64,000 nt of DNA from DAOTWA01 sp034435955 (lineage in GTDB: Bacteria > Chloroflexota > Anaerolineae > Anaerolineales > Anaerolineaceae). Of the stretch, positions 41,062-49,313 are shown piece by piece. The stretch is from assembly GCA_034435955.1 (NCBI GenBank), contig DAOTWA010000084.1, positions 1 to 64,000 on the forward strand, in the 5' to 3' direction. The notes beneath the pieces were generated by a model that ran no database searches, was not told where the DNA came from, and saw only the letters and a list, made by a program, of their open reading frames with translations. The position numbers and the translations under genes are program-made. How positions within the stretch are numbered: the stretch's first letter is position 1; the number at the start of each line of letters is the position of its first letter.

Positions 41062-41067
41062 ATTATA
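41062..41067 (-). promoter_or_regulatory. -10 box upstream of the M20 peptidase
   Basis: TATAAT on the minus strand about 83 nt before the ATG. No good -35 was found. Confidence 0.4.
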
Positions 41068-41119
41068 TGCGATTTTAGGGAATTAAGAGCTTGCCAGAGG
41101 GGGGTTGTCAGGCAAATAA

Positions 41120-41148
41120 TTGCCGGACATGGGTCTTTGTGATACAAT
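41120..41148 (+). promoter_or_regulatory. Promoter of the molybdenum-hydroxylase island
   Basis: TTGCCG (41120-41125) and TACAAT (41143-41148), 17 nt apart. It is the only strong rightward promoter before the long gene series to 64 kb. Confidence 0.65.
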
Positions 41149-41154
41149 TATTGC

Positions 41155-41248
41155 AGAGGTGGACCGGTGGTCGGGACAGGCGATGCCTGGACCGGCGTCG
41201 GGCCGCAGAGCCCGTCGAAAAGTGCCGCCCTCCACACCCACCGATCCT
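41155..41248 (+). promoter_or_regulatory. Structured 5' leader of the first hydroxylase gene
   Basis: About 94 nt rich in short hairpins: CAGGC-GAT-GCCTG and CGGGC-CGCAGA-GCCCG, plus complementary GACCGG/CCGGC segments. No Shine-Dalgarno of note precedes ATG 41249. It does not match the molybdenum-cofactor riboswitch consensus as I know it, but the position suits an RNA regulator. Confidence 0.35.
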
Positions 41249-42184
41249 ATGCCTCTCTGGAATCAATATTTTCTCCCCCATTCTATTGAAGAAGCCTTAC
41301 GGGTGCTGAGCACCCACCCCGCTCCTGCCCATTTGATTGCCGGAGGCACAGACCTGCTGCTCGACATCCAGCAAGGACGCCATCCGCCTGTCGATGCATT
41401 GGTTGATGTAACGCGCATCCCTAAGCTCAACGCGCTCGAGGTGCGGAACGGGTATTTATTCGTCGGGGCGGCGGTGCCGCTCAAGCACATCGCCAGCTCG
41501 GAGCTAGTGGCACGCCACGCCAGCGCGCTGCTCGAAGCGGCCGGCCAGGTCGGTGGGCCGCAAGTGCGCGCCATGGCCACGCTGGGCGGCAATGTGGGCC
41601 ATGCCCTGCCAGCTGCGGACGGGAGCATCGCTTTGCTGGCCCTGGACGCGGAGGCTGAAATTGCCAGCCTGGAGGGAAGCAGGCGCGCACCGCTTAGCAG
41701 CCTCTTCCTCGGCCCTGGCCGTTCCGCGCTGGATGGGCGCAGGGAGCTGATCGTCGGTTTCTATGTCAGATTGGCGGAACCGGGGCAGGCATCAGCCTTC
41801 GTGCGGGTGATGCGTCCGCAAGGTGTAGCGCTGCCGATCCTCAACCTGGCCGTATGGCTGCAGCGAGAGGGCGAACGGCTGTCCGATGTACGCATCGCCA
41901 TTGGCCCTTCCGGTCCGACGCCGCAACGGGCGCTGGAAGCCGAAGCGGTATTGCGCGGTCAGAGGTTGACGGAGGAAGTGCGTGCGCGGGCGCTGGAGGA
42001 AATATTAACGCACCTGCGCTTCCGCACCAGTCCTCACCGCTCGACGAGCGCGTATCGGCGGCATCTAGCCGCCGTGCTGCTCGAAGAAGGCCTCAGCCAG
42101 GCGTGGAAGCGGGCGGCGGGGGAAAAGCAATTCTCTATCGGTGAGCTGCCCGGCACTGTTTTAGCCGTAGAGGATATACAATGA
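41249..42184 (+). CDS. Molybdenum hydroxylase FAD subunit (CoxM/XdhB-like), set 1
   Basis: 311 aa. The FAD-binding domain has IAGGTDLLLDIQ and TLGGNVGHALPAADG, the two flavin-contact loops, and the C-terminal CO-dehydrogenase flavoprotein domain follows. It passes electrons from the Fe-S centres to an acceptor. The frame is open to 41120, but ATG 41249 starts the family sequence (MPLWNQYFLPHSIEEALRVL). It overlaps the Fe-S/Mo subunit gene by 4 nt. Confidence 0.93.
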   Translation: MPLWNQYFLPHSIEEALRVLSTHPAPAHLIAGGTDLLLDIQQGRHPPVDALVDVTRIPKLNALEVRNGYLFVGAAVPLKHIASSELVARHASALLEAAGQVGGPQVRAMATLGGNVGHALPAADGSIALLALDAEAEIASLEGSRRAPLSSLFLGPGRSALDGRRELIVGFYVRLAEPGQASAFVRVMRPQGVALPILNLAVWLQREGERLSDVRIAIGPSGPTPQRALEAEAVLRGQRLTEEVRARALEEILTHLRFRTSPHRSTSAYRRHLAAVLLEEGLSQAWKRAAGEKQFSIGELPGTVLAVEDIQ

Positions 42185-45012
42185 AAGAGCATGTCGGTAA
42201 GGATGTTCTCGAGATTACTGTCAACGGCCAACTGCACCGGCTGCCGGTGGTAGCAGGGGAGACGCTCGCCGATCTGCTGCGCGAGCGTTTGCGTTTAACC
42301 GGCACGAAGATCGGCTGCAACGAAGCCGAATGCGGCTCCTGCACCGTTCTCGTGGACGGTGAAACGGTGCTGTCGTGCGTCTATCCGGCCGAAAAAGCGA
42401 ACGGCCGCAGCGTGTTGACGATCGAGGGTCTGGCTTCACAGGCGGCGAGGCAAAAGCGCGGGGGTGAAGCTTTGCATCCCCTTCAGGAAGCGTTTATCCT
42501 CCACGGCGCAGTGCAATGCGGGTTCTGCATCCCCGGACAGATCATGACGGCTCATGCACTGCTGCAACGCAACCCTGATCCCAGCGAGGCGGAGATCCGC
42601 CATGCGCTCAAGGACACCTTATGCCGGTGCGCCGGCTACCCAACCATCGTGCGATCCATTCAGGCGGCCGCCAAGAGTCTTCGCACCGGGGAACCGGTCG
42701 AACCGCCAAAGGTGATGCCTGTTGCTCGCAATGCGCGCAAGGTGGTCGGCACGGTACAACCCCGGCCGGAGGCGGTGGCCAAGGTGACTGGCAAAGCCAT
42801 CTTCACCGATGACATCCAATTCGAGAACATGCTGTACGGTGCGGTCAAACGGGCCATGACGCCCTCGGCGATCTTACGGCGCATCGATACGAGCAAGGCG
42901 GAAGCCCTGCCCGGCGTGCATGCGGTGATGACGGCCAAGGATATCCCTGGAGAAAACAGGCATGGAATCGTCTTTCGCGATTGGCCGGTGATGGTCGGCA
43001 TTGGCGAGCGGGTGCGCTATGTCGGCGACGCGCTGGCGATTGTGGCGGCTGACACCAGGGAGATCGCGCGCCAGGCCTGTGATCTGATTGAGGTCGAGTT
43101 CGAACCGCGCCCGGTGATCGCCGACCCGGTGACGGCGCGCCAGGCGGATGTAGAACAGATCCATGAGAAAGGCAATCTGCTCGAACACATCAAGGTTCGT
43201 AAAGGCGACGTGCAGGCCGGCTTCGAAGCCGCCGAAGTGGTGCTGGAGCACACCTTCCACACAGCCACTACCGACCACGCCTTTCTGGAACCCGAATGCA
43301 GCATTGCCAGGGTGAACGCGGAAGGGCGCATCGAGATTTACGTCGGTTCACAGATCCCATATGAGGACCGCGAGCAGGTGGCGCGGGTATTAAACGTGCC
43401 CGATGAGCGCGTGAGGATCATTGGGCAACTGATCGGCGGCGGCTTTGGCGGCAAAGAGGATATCGCCGGGCAGATACACGCTGCGCTCCTGGCGGTACGC
43501 ACCGGCCGCCCGGTCAAGCTGCTGTGGGACCGGCGCGAAAGCCTTCTGGTGCATCCGAAGCGCCACGCCACCCAGATTCGCTGTAAAGTGGGCGCCATGA
43601 AGGATGGCCGAATTGTGGCTTTCGAGACGGAACTTTACGGCGATACAGGGGCGTATGCCTCGCTGGGCGATAAGGTCATGACACGCGCGACAACGCACTC
43701 TTCTGGCCCATATGAGATCCCCCATGTACGGGCCGATTGCTATGCCATGTACACCAACAATCCGCCGGCAGGGGCCTTCCGTGGGTTTGGAGTGACCCAA
43801 TCGGCATTCGCGGTGGAAAGCATGATCGACATGCTGGCCCACCACCTGGGCCTCGATCCGGTCACGGTGCGCCGTAAGAATGCCCTGCGAGTAGGCAGCA
43901 TTACCAACACCGGTCAGAGGCTGCGCGAATCGGTCGGGTTACTGGAATGCCTCGATAAGGTCGCCGATGAGTTGTTCCGGCTGGGGGGTGAGCATCCTTT
44001 CGAGGCGAAGGCGGTAGCCGGTGCGCCGCATTTGAAGCGGGCCTGGGGATTGGCGGTAGGGTATAAAAACACCGGCCTGGGCGGCGGCGCTCCCGACAAA
44101 GCCGGCGCCGAAGTGGAGCTTTTCGAGGACGGCACGGCCGAAGTGCGCACTTCTTCGGCCGAGATTGGACAGGGTTTGGTCACCGTGCTGCAGATGATCA
44201 CGGCGGAGGAATTGGGTCTGCCGGTGGAGCGGGTGAGAGTGCTGCTCTCCGATACCGATCTAACGCCGGATGGAGGTCCAACCACGGCTTCGCGGCAAAC
44301 ATACGTGACGGGCAATGCGGCCCGTCTGGCGGCGCGCACACTGCGCGAGGCCATGGCGGCTGTGCTGGCCGAAAAGTACGACCAGCCGCCGGAGCACATC
44401 CGTTTCATCGAAGGTCTTGCTCACGTAAACGGGCACAAGGTTCCGCTCGGCCAGGTGGCCGCGGAGATGAAGAATGAAGGCCGACCGCCCCGTGCGCTGT
44501 ACGAATATTGGGCGCCGGAAACGAAACCGTTGGGCGAAGGCGGCGACATGCATTTCGCCTTCGCTTTCGCCGCCCAGGCGGCCGAGGTCGAGGTCAACAC
44601 CCTTACGGGAGAGGTGCGCGTGCTGCGCATCATCGCTGCGAATGATGTGGGTACGACCATCAACCCGCTCGGCCTGCAAGGCCAGGTGGAGGGTGGGATA
44701 ATGATGGGTTTGGGCAATGCGCTGACCGAGCATTTCATCGTCGAGAATGGGGTTGTATTCAGCGACCGGCTGGCGCGTTACCGCATGCCGTCTATCGCAC
44801 ACACGCCTGAGATCATTTCCATCGTGGTCGAAGACCCGACGGCCGATGGGCCGTACGGGGCAAAGGGGATCGGCGAGATCGTCAGCATACCAACCACGCC
44901 GGCGATCACCAATGCCATTTACAACGCGGTTGGCGTGCGCATCGATCGCCTGCCGGTGGATCAGGAACAGATCGTCAGAGAGTTGCATCCGCACAAATTC
45001 GCGGGGGATTAG
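42181..45012 (+). CDS. Molybdenum hydroxylase, fused 2Fe-2S and Mo-binding subunit, set 1
   Basis: 943 aa. Residues 1-165 are the two 2Fe-2S domains: C46, C51, C54, C66 (plant type) and C113, C116, C148, C150 (helical type). The rest is the molybdopterin subunit with IGGGFGGKED, PAGAFRGFGVTQ and the catalytic glutamate E899 in GAKGIGEI. In CoxSML-type enzymes these are separate small and large subunits; here they are one chain. It hydroxylates an aromatic heterocycle or similar substrate that I cannot identify. CO dehydrogenase is unlikely, as no active-site VAYxCSFR-type loop is seen. Confidence 0.94.
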   Translation: MKEHVGKDVLEITVNGQLHRLPVVAGETLADLLRERLRLTGTKIGCNEAECGSCTVLVDGETVLSCVYPAEKANGRSVLTIEGLASQAARQKRGGEALHPLQEAFILHGAVQCGFCIPGQIMTAHALLQRNPDPSEAEIRHALKDTLCRCAGYPTIVRSIQAAAKSLRTGEPVEPPKVMPVARNARKVVGTVQPRPEAVAKVTGKAIFTDDIQFENMLYGAVKRAMTPSAILRRIDTSKAEALPGVHAVMTAKDIPGENRHGIVFRDWPVMVGIGERVRYVGDALAIVAADTREIARQACDLIEVEFEPRPVIADPVTARQADVEQIHEKGNLLEHIKVRKGDVQAGFEAAEVVLEHTFHTATTDHAFLEPECSIARVNAEGRIEIYVGSQIPYEDREQVARVLNVPDERVRIIGQLIGGGFGGKEDIAGQIHAALLAVRTGRPVKLLWDRRESLLVHPKRHATQIRCKVGAMKDGRIVAFETELYGDTGAYASLGDKVMTRATTHSSGPYEIPHVRADCYAMYTNNPPAGAFRGFGVTQSAFAVESMIDMLAHHLGLDPVTVRRKNALRVGSITNTGQRLRESVGLLECLDKVADELFRLGGEHPFEAKAVAGAPHLKRAWGLAVGYKNTGLGGGAPDKAGAEVELFEDGTAEVRTSSAEIGQGLVTVLQMITAEELGLPVERVRVLLSDTDLTPDGGPTTASRQTYVTGNAARLAARTLREAMAAVLAEKYDQPPEHIRFIEGLAHVNGHKVPLGQVAAEMKNEGRPPRALYEYWAPETKPLGEGGDMHFAFAFAAQAAEVEVNTLTGEVRVLRIIAANDVGTTINPLGLQGQVEGGIMMGLGNALTEHFIVENGVVFSDRLARYRMPSIAHTPEIISIVVEDPTADGPYGAKGIGEIVSIPTTPAITNAIYNAVGVRIDRLPVDQEQIVRELHPHKFAGD

Positions 45013-45022
45013 GGGAGGCAAA

Positions 45023-45652
45023 ATGAGCCAAGCGGCCATCCCGCTCTGGCTGCGATGGGCCCGGGAGATCCAGGCCATTGCCCAGACGGGGTTGCATTTC
45101 AGCGCCAACGAATTCGATCGCGGGCGTTATCAGCGTCTGGCCGAGATCGCCAGCGAGATCGTTTCCCACTTCACCCAACTGCCCGAAGAGACGCTGCTGA
45201 AGTCATTTCTGGCCCAGCCTGGATACGCGACGCCGAAAGTGGATGTGCGCGCGGCCGTATTTCTGGACGGGCGCATCCTGATGGTGCAGGAGCGCACGGA
45301 CGGGATGTGGTCGTTACCGGGCGGCTGGGCAGACGTGAACATGTCCCCTGCGGCCATGGTCGAGCGGGAAGTGTGGGAAGAAAGCGGCTTCCGGGTGAGC
45401 GCGCGCAAGGTGGCGGGGGTGTTCGAGTCCAACCATGACCGCGATCCGATCAACGTTTACCACGCGTATAAAGTGCTCTTCCTGTGCGACCTGGTAGGCG
45501 GCGAGGCGCGCACAAGCAATGAAACAAGCGCAGTCCAGTACTTCGGGCGGGATGAGCTGCCACCGTTCTCTCCATTCCGCACACCGGAGCGCGTTGTACA
45601 AGAAGCTTTCGCCCACCTGGATGATCCGGACCGTCCGGCGGCGTTCGAATAA
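45023..45652 (+). CDS. NUDIX hydrolase with altered Nudix box
   Basis: 209 aa. An N-terminal helical domain (LWLRWAREIQAIAQTGLHF, as in NUDIX_N_2 ADP-ribose pyrophosphatase-like proteins) precedes the Nudix fold. The box reads GGWADVNMSP then REVWEESGF. The family normally has GGWADVGESP, so the first box glutamate is replaced by methionine, while the metal-binding REVxEE core is kept. GGGGAGG precedes ATG 45023. Its placement between Mo-hydroxylase and aminohydrolase genes suggests it clears a nucleotide-type side product. Confidence 0.9.
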   Translation: MSQAAIPLWLRWAREIQAIAQTGLHFSANEFDRGRYQRLAEIASEIVSHFTQLPEETLLKSFLAQPGYATPKVDVRAAVFLDGRILMVQERTDGMWSLPGGWADVNMSPAAMVEREVWEESGFRVSARKVAGVFESNHDRDPINVYHAYKVLFLCDLVGGEARTSNETSAVQYFGRDELPPFSPFRTPERVVQEAFAHLDDPDRPAAFE

Positions 45653-45707
45653 GCTGCCGGCGACCAGTTGAATCGCCCAGGTCTCTCTTAAGGGAAAAGA
45701 GGGAGAA

Positions 45708-47057
45708 ATGTTGATCACCAATGCTAATCTGATCACCTGGGAGAAGCCCAATCGTATCCTGCGGGATCATGCCGTCTTTGTGGAAGACGGTCTGATTGCC
45801 GCTTTAGGACCGACAGGCGAGATGGAGGCGCGCTATCCGCAGGCGGAGCGCCTGGACGCGCACGGGCAGTATCTCATGCCGGGCAACATCTGCGCGCACA
45901 CCCATTTTTATGGGGCGTTTGCGCGCGGCATGAGCATACCTGGAGCCGCACCCGAAGATTTCCCCCAGATATTGAAGAAACTGTGGTGGCCGCTGGATAA
46001 ATCGCTCGATGCGGAAGGGGTGCGTTGCTCCGCGCTGGTGTGCCTGGTGGACGCGATCCGTCATGGCACCACCACGCTGATTGATCACCATGCGTCACCA
46101 AATGCCATCGATGGTTCACTGGATGTCATCGCTGAGACAGTCGATCAGTCCGGATTACGGGCGGCGTTATGCTATGAAGTCAGTGATCGTGATGGCGAGG
46201 ATCGCGCCAGGGCGGGCATCGCCGAGAATGTACGTTTCATCAAGCGGGTGAAAGAAGAGCGTCCAGCGGGGGGGCGGCTGGCGGCCACCTTCGGCCTGCA
46301 TGCCAGCCTGACGCTCAGCGACGCCACCCTGGAACGTTGCCGTTCTTCCGCGCCGGGCGAGGTGGGCTTTCACATCCACGCGGCGGAGGGAGTCGCCGAC
46401 GAGTACGACAGCCTGGCCAAATCCGGCCTGCGGGTGATCGACCGTCTGGCGCACCACGGCATCCTGGGAGCGCACACCATTGTCGCCCATGCGGTGCATG
46501 TGGATATCAAGGAAGCCAATTTGCTGGCCGAGACCGGAACCTGGGTCACTCACCAGCCGCGCTCGAACATGAACAACGCCGTCGGGGTGGCGCCGGTGGA
46601 GGCTTTCCTACGCGCAGGGGTGCGCGTCTGCATGGGGAACGATGGCTTCTCCAATGCCATGTGGGAGGAATGGAAGGCCGCCTATCTGCTCCACAAGGCC
46701 TGGAACCACGATCCCCGGCGCATGCCTGCCTCTACGGTGGCGGAGATGGCGGTATACAACAACGCCGCACTGGCTCAGGATATTTTCCAAGGCGCACCGC
46801 TCGGCGTCATCCAGCCGGGCGCAGTCGCTGATTTGATCCTGGTGGATTACCATCCCTATACCGAGATGGACGAGGGCAATCTGCCCTGGCACATCGTGTT
46901 TGGGTTCCACGAAAGCATGGTCACCGCCACGATCGTGGACGGAAGGGTGCTTATGCAGGACAGGAGGCTGCTCACTCTGGACGAGGAGGAGATCGCAGCC
47001 CGGGCGCGTGAGGCGGCGGCGGCAACCTGGAACAGGTACCAGGCGCAGTTCGCCTGA
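45708..47057 (+). CDS. ssnA: SsnA-like amidohydrolase/aminohydrolase
   Basis: 449 aa. An amidohydrolase-superfamily deaminase with metal ligands in NICAHTHFYG (H64, H66), GFHIHAAEG, HAVHV and GNDGFSN. The pattern matches putative aminohydrolase SsnA, which sits with selenium-dependent xanthine dehydrogenase genes (ygf/xdhD type) in E. coli and clostridia. Deamination of a purine or pyrimidine-like ring is the likely reaction. AGAGGGAG precedes the ATG. Confidence 0.88.
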   Translation: MLITNANLITWEKPNRILRDHAVFVEDGLIAALGPTGEMEARYPQAERLDAHGQYLMPGNICAHTHFYGAFARGMSIPGAAPEDFPQILKKLWWPLDKSLDAEGVRCSALVCLVDAIRHGTTTLIDHHASPNAIDGSLDVIAETVDQSGLRAALCYEVSDRDGEDRARAGIAENVRFIKRVKEERPAGGRLAATFGLHASLTLSDATLERCRSSAPGEVGFHIHAAEGVADEYDSLAKSGLRVIDRLAHHGILGAHTIVAHAVHVDIKEANLLAETGTWVTHQPRSNMNNAVGVAPVEAFLRAGVRVCMGNDGFSNAMWEEWKAAYLLHKAWNHDPRRMPASTVAEMAVYNNAALAQDIFQGAPLGVIQPGAVADLILVDYHPYTEMDEGNLPWHIVFGFHESMVTATIVDGRVLMQDRRLLTLDEEEIAARAREAAAATWNRYQAQFA

Positions 47058-47083
47058 TTCTGAATGCAACGACGGAGGGTTGA

Positions 47084-47797
47084 TTGAACGAAAACGATCT
47101 ACCAGAGATACACACAATCGGGATCATCGGCGGAACCGGCAAGGAAGGCAAAGGGCTGGCTTACCGTTGGGCCAAAGCTGGTTATCACATTTTGATCGGT
47201 TCGCGACAGTACGACAAAGCGCAAAATGCGGTCGCCGAACTGCGCAGGCTGCTGCCGGAGACGGCCAGGATCGAAGGGGTGATCAACTCTGAAGCAGCGC
47301 GGAGGGCGGATCTGGTGGTCATCACTGTCCCCTATGCGGCCCACCGCGAAACGCTGGAAGGATTGCGCGAATTGCTGCAAGGCAAGGTGGTGGTGGATGT
47401 CACTGTGCCGTTGGTGCCTCCACGGGTGAGCCGCGTGCAAATGCCGCCCGCCGGCAGCGCCGCACAGGAAGCGCAACAAATATTGGGCGAGGGCGTTCAG
47501 GTGGCATCCGCCTTCCAAAACATATCGTACGAGCACCTGCTGAATGACCAACCGGTGGAGTGCGATGTGTTGGTGACCGGTAGCACGAAAATCGCACGGC
47601 AACTCACCTTGAAGCTGGTACGCGCGGCTGGGTTGGTCGGCTGGGATGCCGGCCCGCTGGAAAATTCGGTGATACCGGAGGGGCTGACCTCGATCCTAAT
47701 TGGCTTGAACAAGCAGTATGGTGTAGAATCTTCGGGTATTCGCATCACGGGGATACCGCGCGAGACGGCGAACGAAGGAGCAGGGAGGCAGTCATAA
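47084..47797 (+). CDS. npdG: NADPH-dependent F420 reductase
   Basis: 237 aa. A Rossmann protein with IGIIGGTGKEGKGLAYRWAKAG and IGSRQYDKAQ (NADP-phosphate-binding S/R). QVASAFQNISYEHL also matches F420:NADPH oxidoreductases. It exchanges hydride between NADP(H) and F420. The start is TTG 47084 with GGAGG about 7 nt upstream. It opens the F420 block embedded in the hydroxylase island. Confidence 0.93.
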   Translation: MNENDLPEIHTIGIIGGTGKEGKGLAYRWAKAGYHILIGSRQYDKAQNAVAELRRLLPETARIEGVINSEAARRADLVVITVPYAAHRETLEGLRELLQGKVVVDVTVPLVPPRVSRVQMPPAGSAAQEAQQILGEGVQVASAFQNISYEHLLNDQPVECDVLVTGSTKIARQLTLKLVRAAGLVGWDAGPLENSVIPEGLTSILIGLNKQYGVESSGIRITGIPRETANEGAGRQS

Positions 47798-47894
47798 CCG
47801 GCTGGCTTCACGGCCGGCAAAAAATGTGGGAACGAGCGCAAGCAAGGCGCTGGCCCTGCACCCGACATCGTGATGGGATGATCTGATTTGGTTG

Positions 47895-47937
47895 GGGCTG
47901 GCTCCGGCTGAGCGGATTGGAGCGAGCCCTTTTTATT
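47895..47937 (+). terminator. Terminator-like hairpin between npdG and cofE
   Basis: GGGCTGGCTCC (47895-47905) pairs with GGAGCGAGCCC (47919-47929) with one mismatch, followed by TTTTTATT. It separates npdG from cofE, or acts as a conditional terminator within a 190-nt gap. Confidence 0.75.
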
Positions 47938-47987
47938 GGTCCATCGATTTGCAGTGATGTGCAAGGAGTGAATCCATACCTATCAAA

Positions 47988-48755
47988 ATGAGCCTGACCC
48001 TGACAGCCCTACGTGATATACCCCTGATTCAACCGGGCGACGACCTGGCGAGTCTCATCTTGCAGGCGTTGGCCAGGGCGTCCATTGCCCTGGAGGATGG
48101 GGACATCCTGGTAGTTGCACAAAAAATCGTCTCTAAGGCAGAAGGGCGCCTGCGGAAGTTGAGCGAGGTGATCCCATCGCCGCGGGCACTCGAGATCTCC
48201 GGGGCCACGCAAAAGGACGCCCGTTTTGTCGAATTGGTGTTGCGGGAGAGCAGCGAGATCCTGCGCATGCGGCCGGGCACGCTGATCGTTGTCCACCGGC
48301 TGGGATTCGTATGCGCCAATGCTGGCATCGACCACTCGAACGTGCAGGCGGAGAGCGGCGACGGAGAAGATTGGGTGCTGCTCCTTCCCGAGAATCCGGA
48401 TGCCTCGGCTGAGGAGCTCCGCCGGAAGCTGGAAGCGGCCAGTGGGAGGAAAATCGGCGTATTGATCATCGATTCCCACGGGAGGGCCTGGCGCAACGGT
48501 GTGGTCGGCGTGGCGATTGGGGTGGCAGGCATGCCGGCTCTGGTGGATATGCGCGGCAAGCCGGACCTGTTCGGGTATCGCCTGCGCATCACTCAGATCG
48601 GCGCTGCGGACGAACTGGCGGCAGCGGCCTCGCTGGTTATGGGTCAGGCGGATGAACGTACGCCGGTGGTCCACGCGCACGGGTTTCCATACGCGTTGCG
48701 CGACGGATCGATCAACGAGCTGATCAGACCGAAAGAGCAGGATCTATTCCGATAA
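47988..48755 (+). CDS. cofE: Coenzyme F420-0:L-glutamate ligase
   Basis: 255 aa. It adds glutamate to F420-0 using GTP. SLTLTALRDIPLIQPGDDLASLI is the family start, followed by GDILVVAQKIVSKAEGR, DHSNV and IIDSHGRAWRNGVVGVAIG. It stands alone, without the nitroreductase-like FbiB domain found in actinobacteria. The nearest AAGGAG is about 19 nt upstream of ATG 47988, an unusually long spacing. Confidence 0.95.
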   Translation: MSLTLTALRDIPLIQPGDDLASLILQALARASIALEDGDILVVAQKIVSKAEGRLRKLSEVIPSPRALEISGATQKDARFVELVLRESSEILRMRPGTLIVVHRLGFVCANAGIDHSNVQAESGDGEDWVLLLPENPDASAEELRRKLEAASGRKIGVLIIDSHGRAWRNGVVGVAIGVAGMPALVDMRGKPDLFGYRLRITQIGAADELAAAASLVMGQADERTPVVHAHGFPYALRDGSINELIRPKEQDLFR

Positions 48756-48770
48756 ACACAGGTTTAGCGC

Positions 48771-49313
48771 ATGCGAGCGATCGTCTCCGTGTTGGAAGGG
48801 CCGATGGCCGAAGAAATACGGTCGCTGTGGCGCCTGCTGGAGGGCGAATGCGGGCTGAAAGGCATCCGTATGACGCCTATTCCGCACTTCTCCTGGCATG
48901 TGGCCGAAGAGTATAACAGCGCTGAGCTGCGCGCAGCGTTGGAACAAGTTTGCTCCGGCCAAAAGAGCTTTCGGGTTAGGACCGCCGGCCTGGGGATTTT
49001 CGGCGGCGGGGAACCGGTGATTTACATCGCGCTGGTCAACAATGAGGCCATGCGGAAGTTGCACCGCAAAATCTGGAGGTTTGCGCGGCGGATAGCTACC
49101 AGCCCCAGCCCGTATTACGACCCCGATTCCTGGATCCCCCATATCACCCTGGCGCATACGGATGTCAACGCCGATAACATTGGCTGCGCCCTCAGGCAGC
49201 TGGCTTTTAGGCCGCTTGAATTCGAGTTTGAAGTCGACAATCTGGCCATCGTTTATCAGCACGAAGAGCGGGTCGGTCGTTTAAGCGAACGGTTTCAATT
49301 TGGAGGCGATTGA
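48771..49313 (+). CDS. 2H phosphoesterase (2'-5' RNA ligase-like)
   Basis: 180 aa. The two HxT/S motifs of the 2H family are present: HFSW (near residue 44) and HITLA (near 123). Members open cyclic phosphates or ligate RNA. It starts 15 bp after cofE and its stop overlaps the cofD start, so it is tightly built into the F420 operon. A role in handling a phosphodiester of the F420 pathway is an inference from that position. Confidence 0.85.
   Translation: MRAIVSVLEGPMAEEIRSLWRLLEGECGLKGIRMTPIPHFSWHVAEEYNSAELRAALEQVCSGQKSFRVRTAGLGIFGGGEPVIYIALVNNEAMRKLHRKIWRFARRIATSPSPYYDPDSWIPHITLAHTDVNADNIGCALRQLAFRPLEFEFEVDNLAIVYQHEERVGRLSERFQFGGD

Noticed and set aside
42181..45012. Aerobic CO dehydrogenase (CoxL form I)
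   Set aside because: The characteristic cysteine-containing active-site loop was not found and the subunits are fused, so a generic heterocycle hydroxylase is safer.
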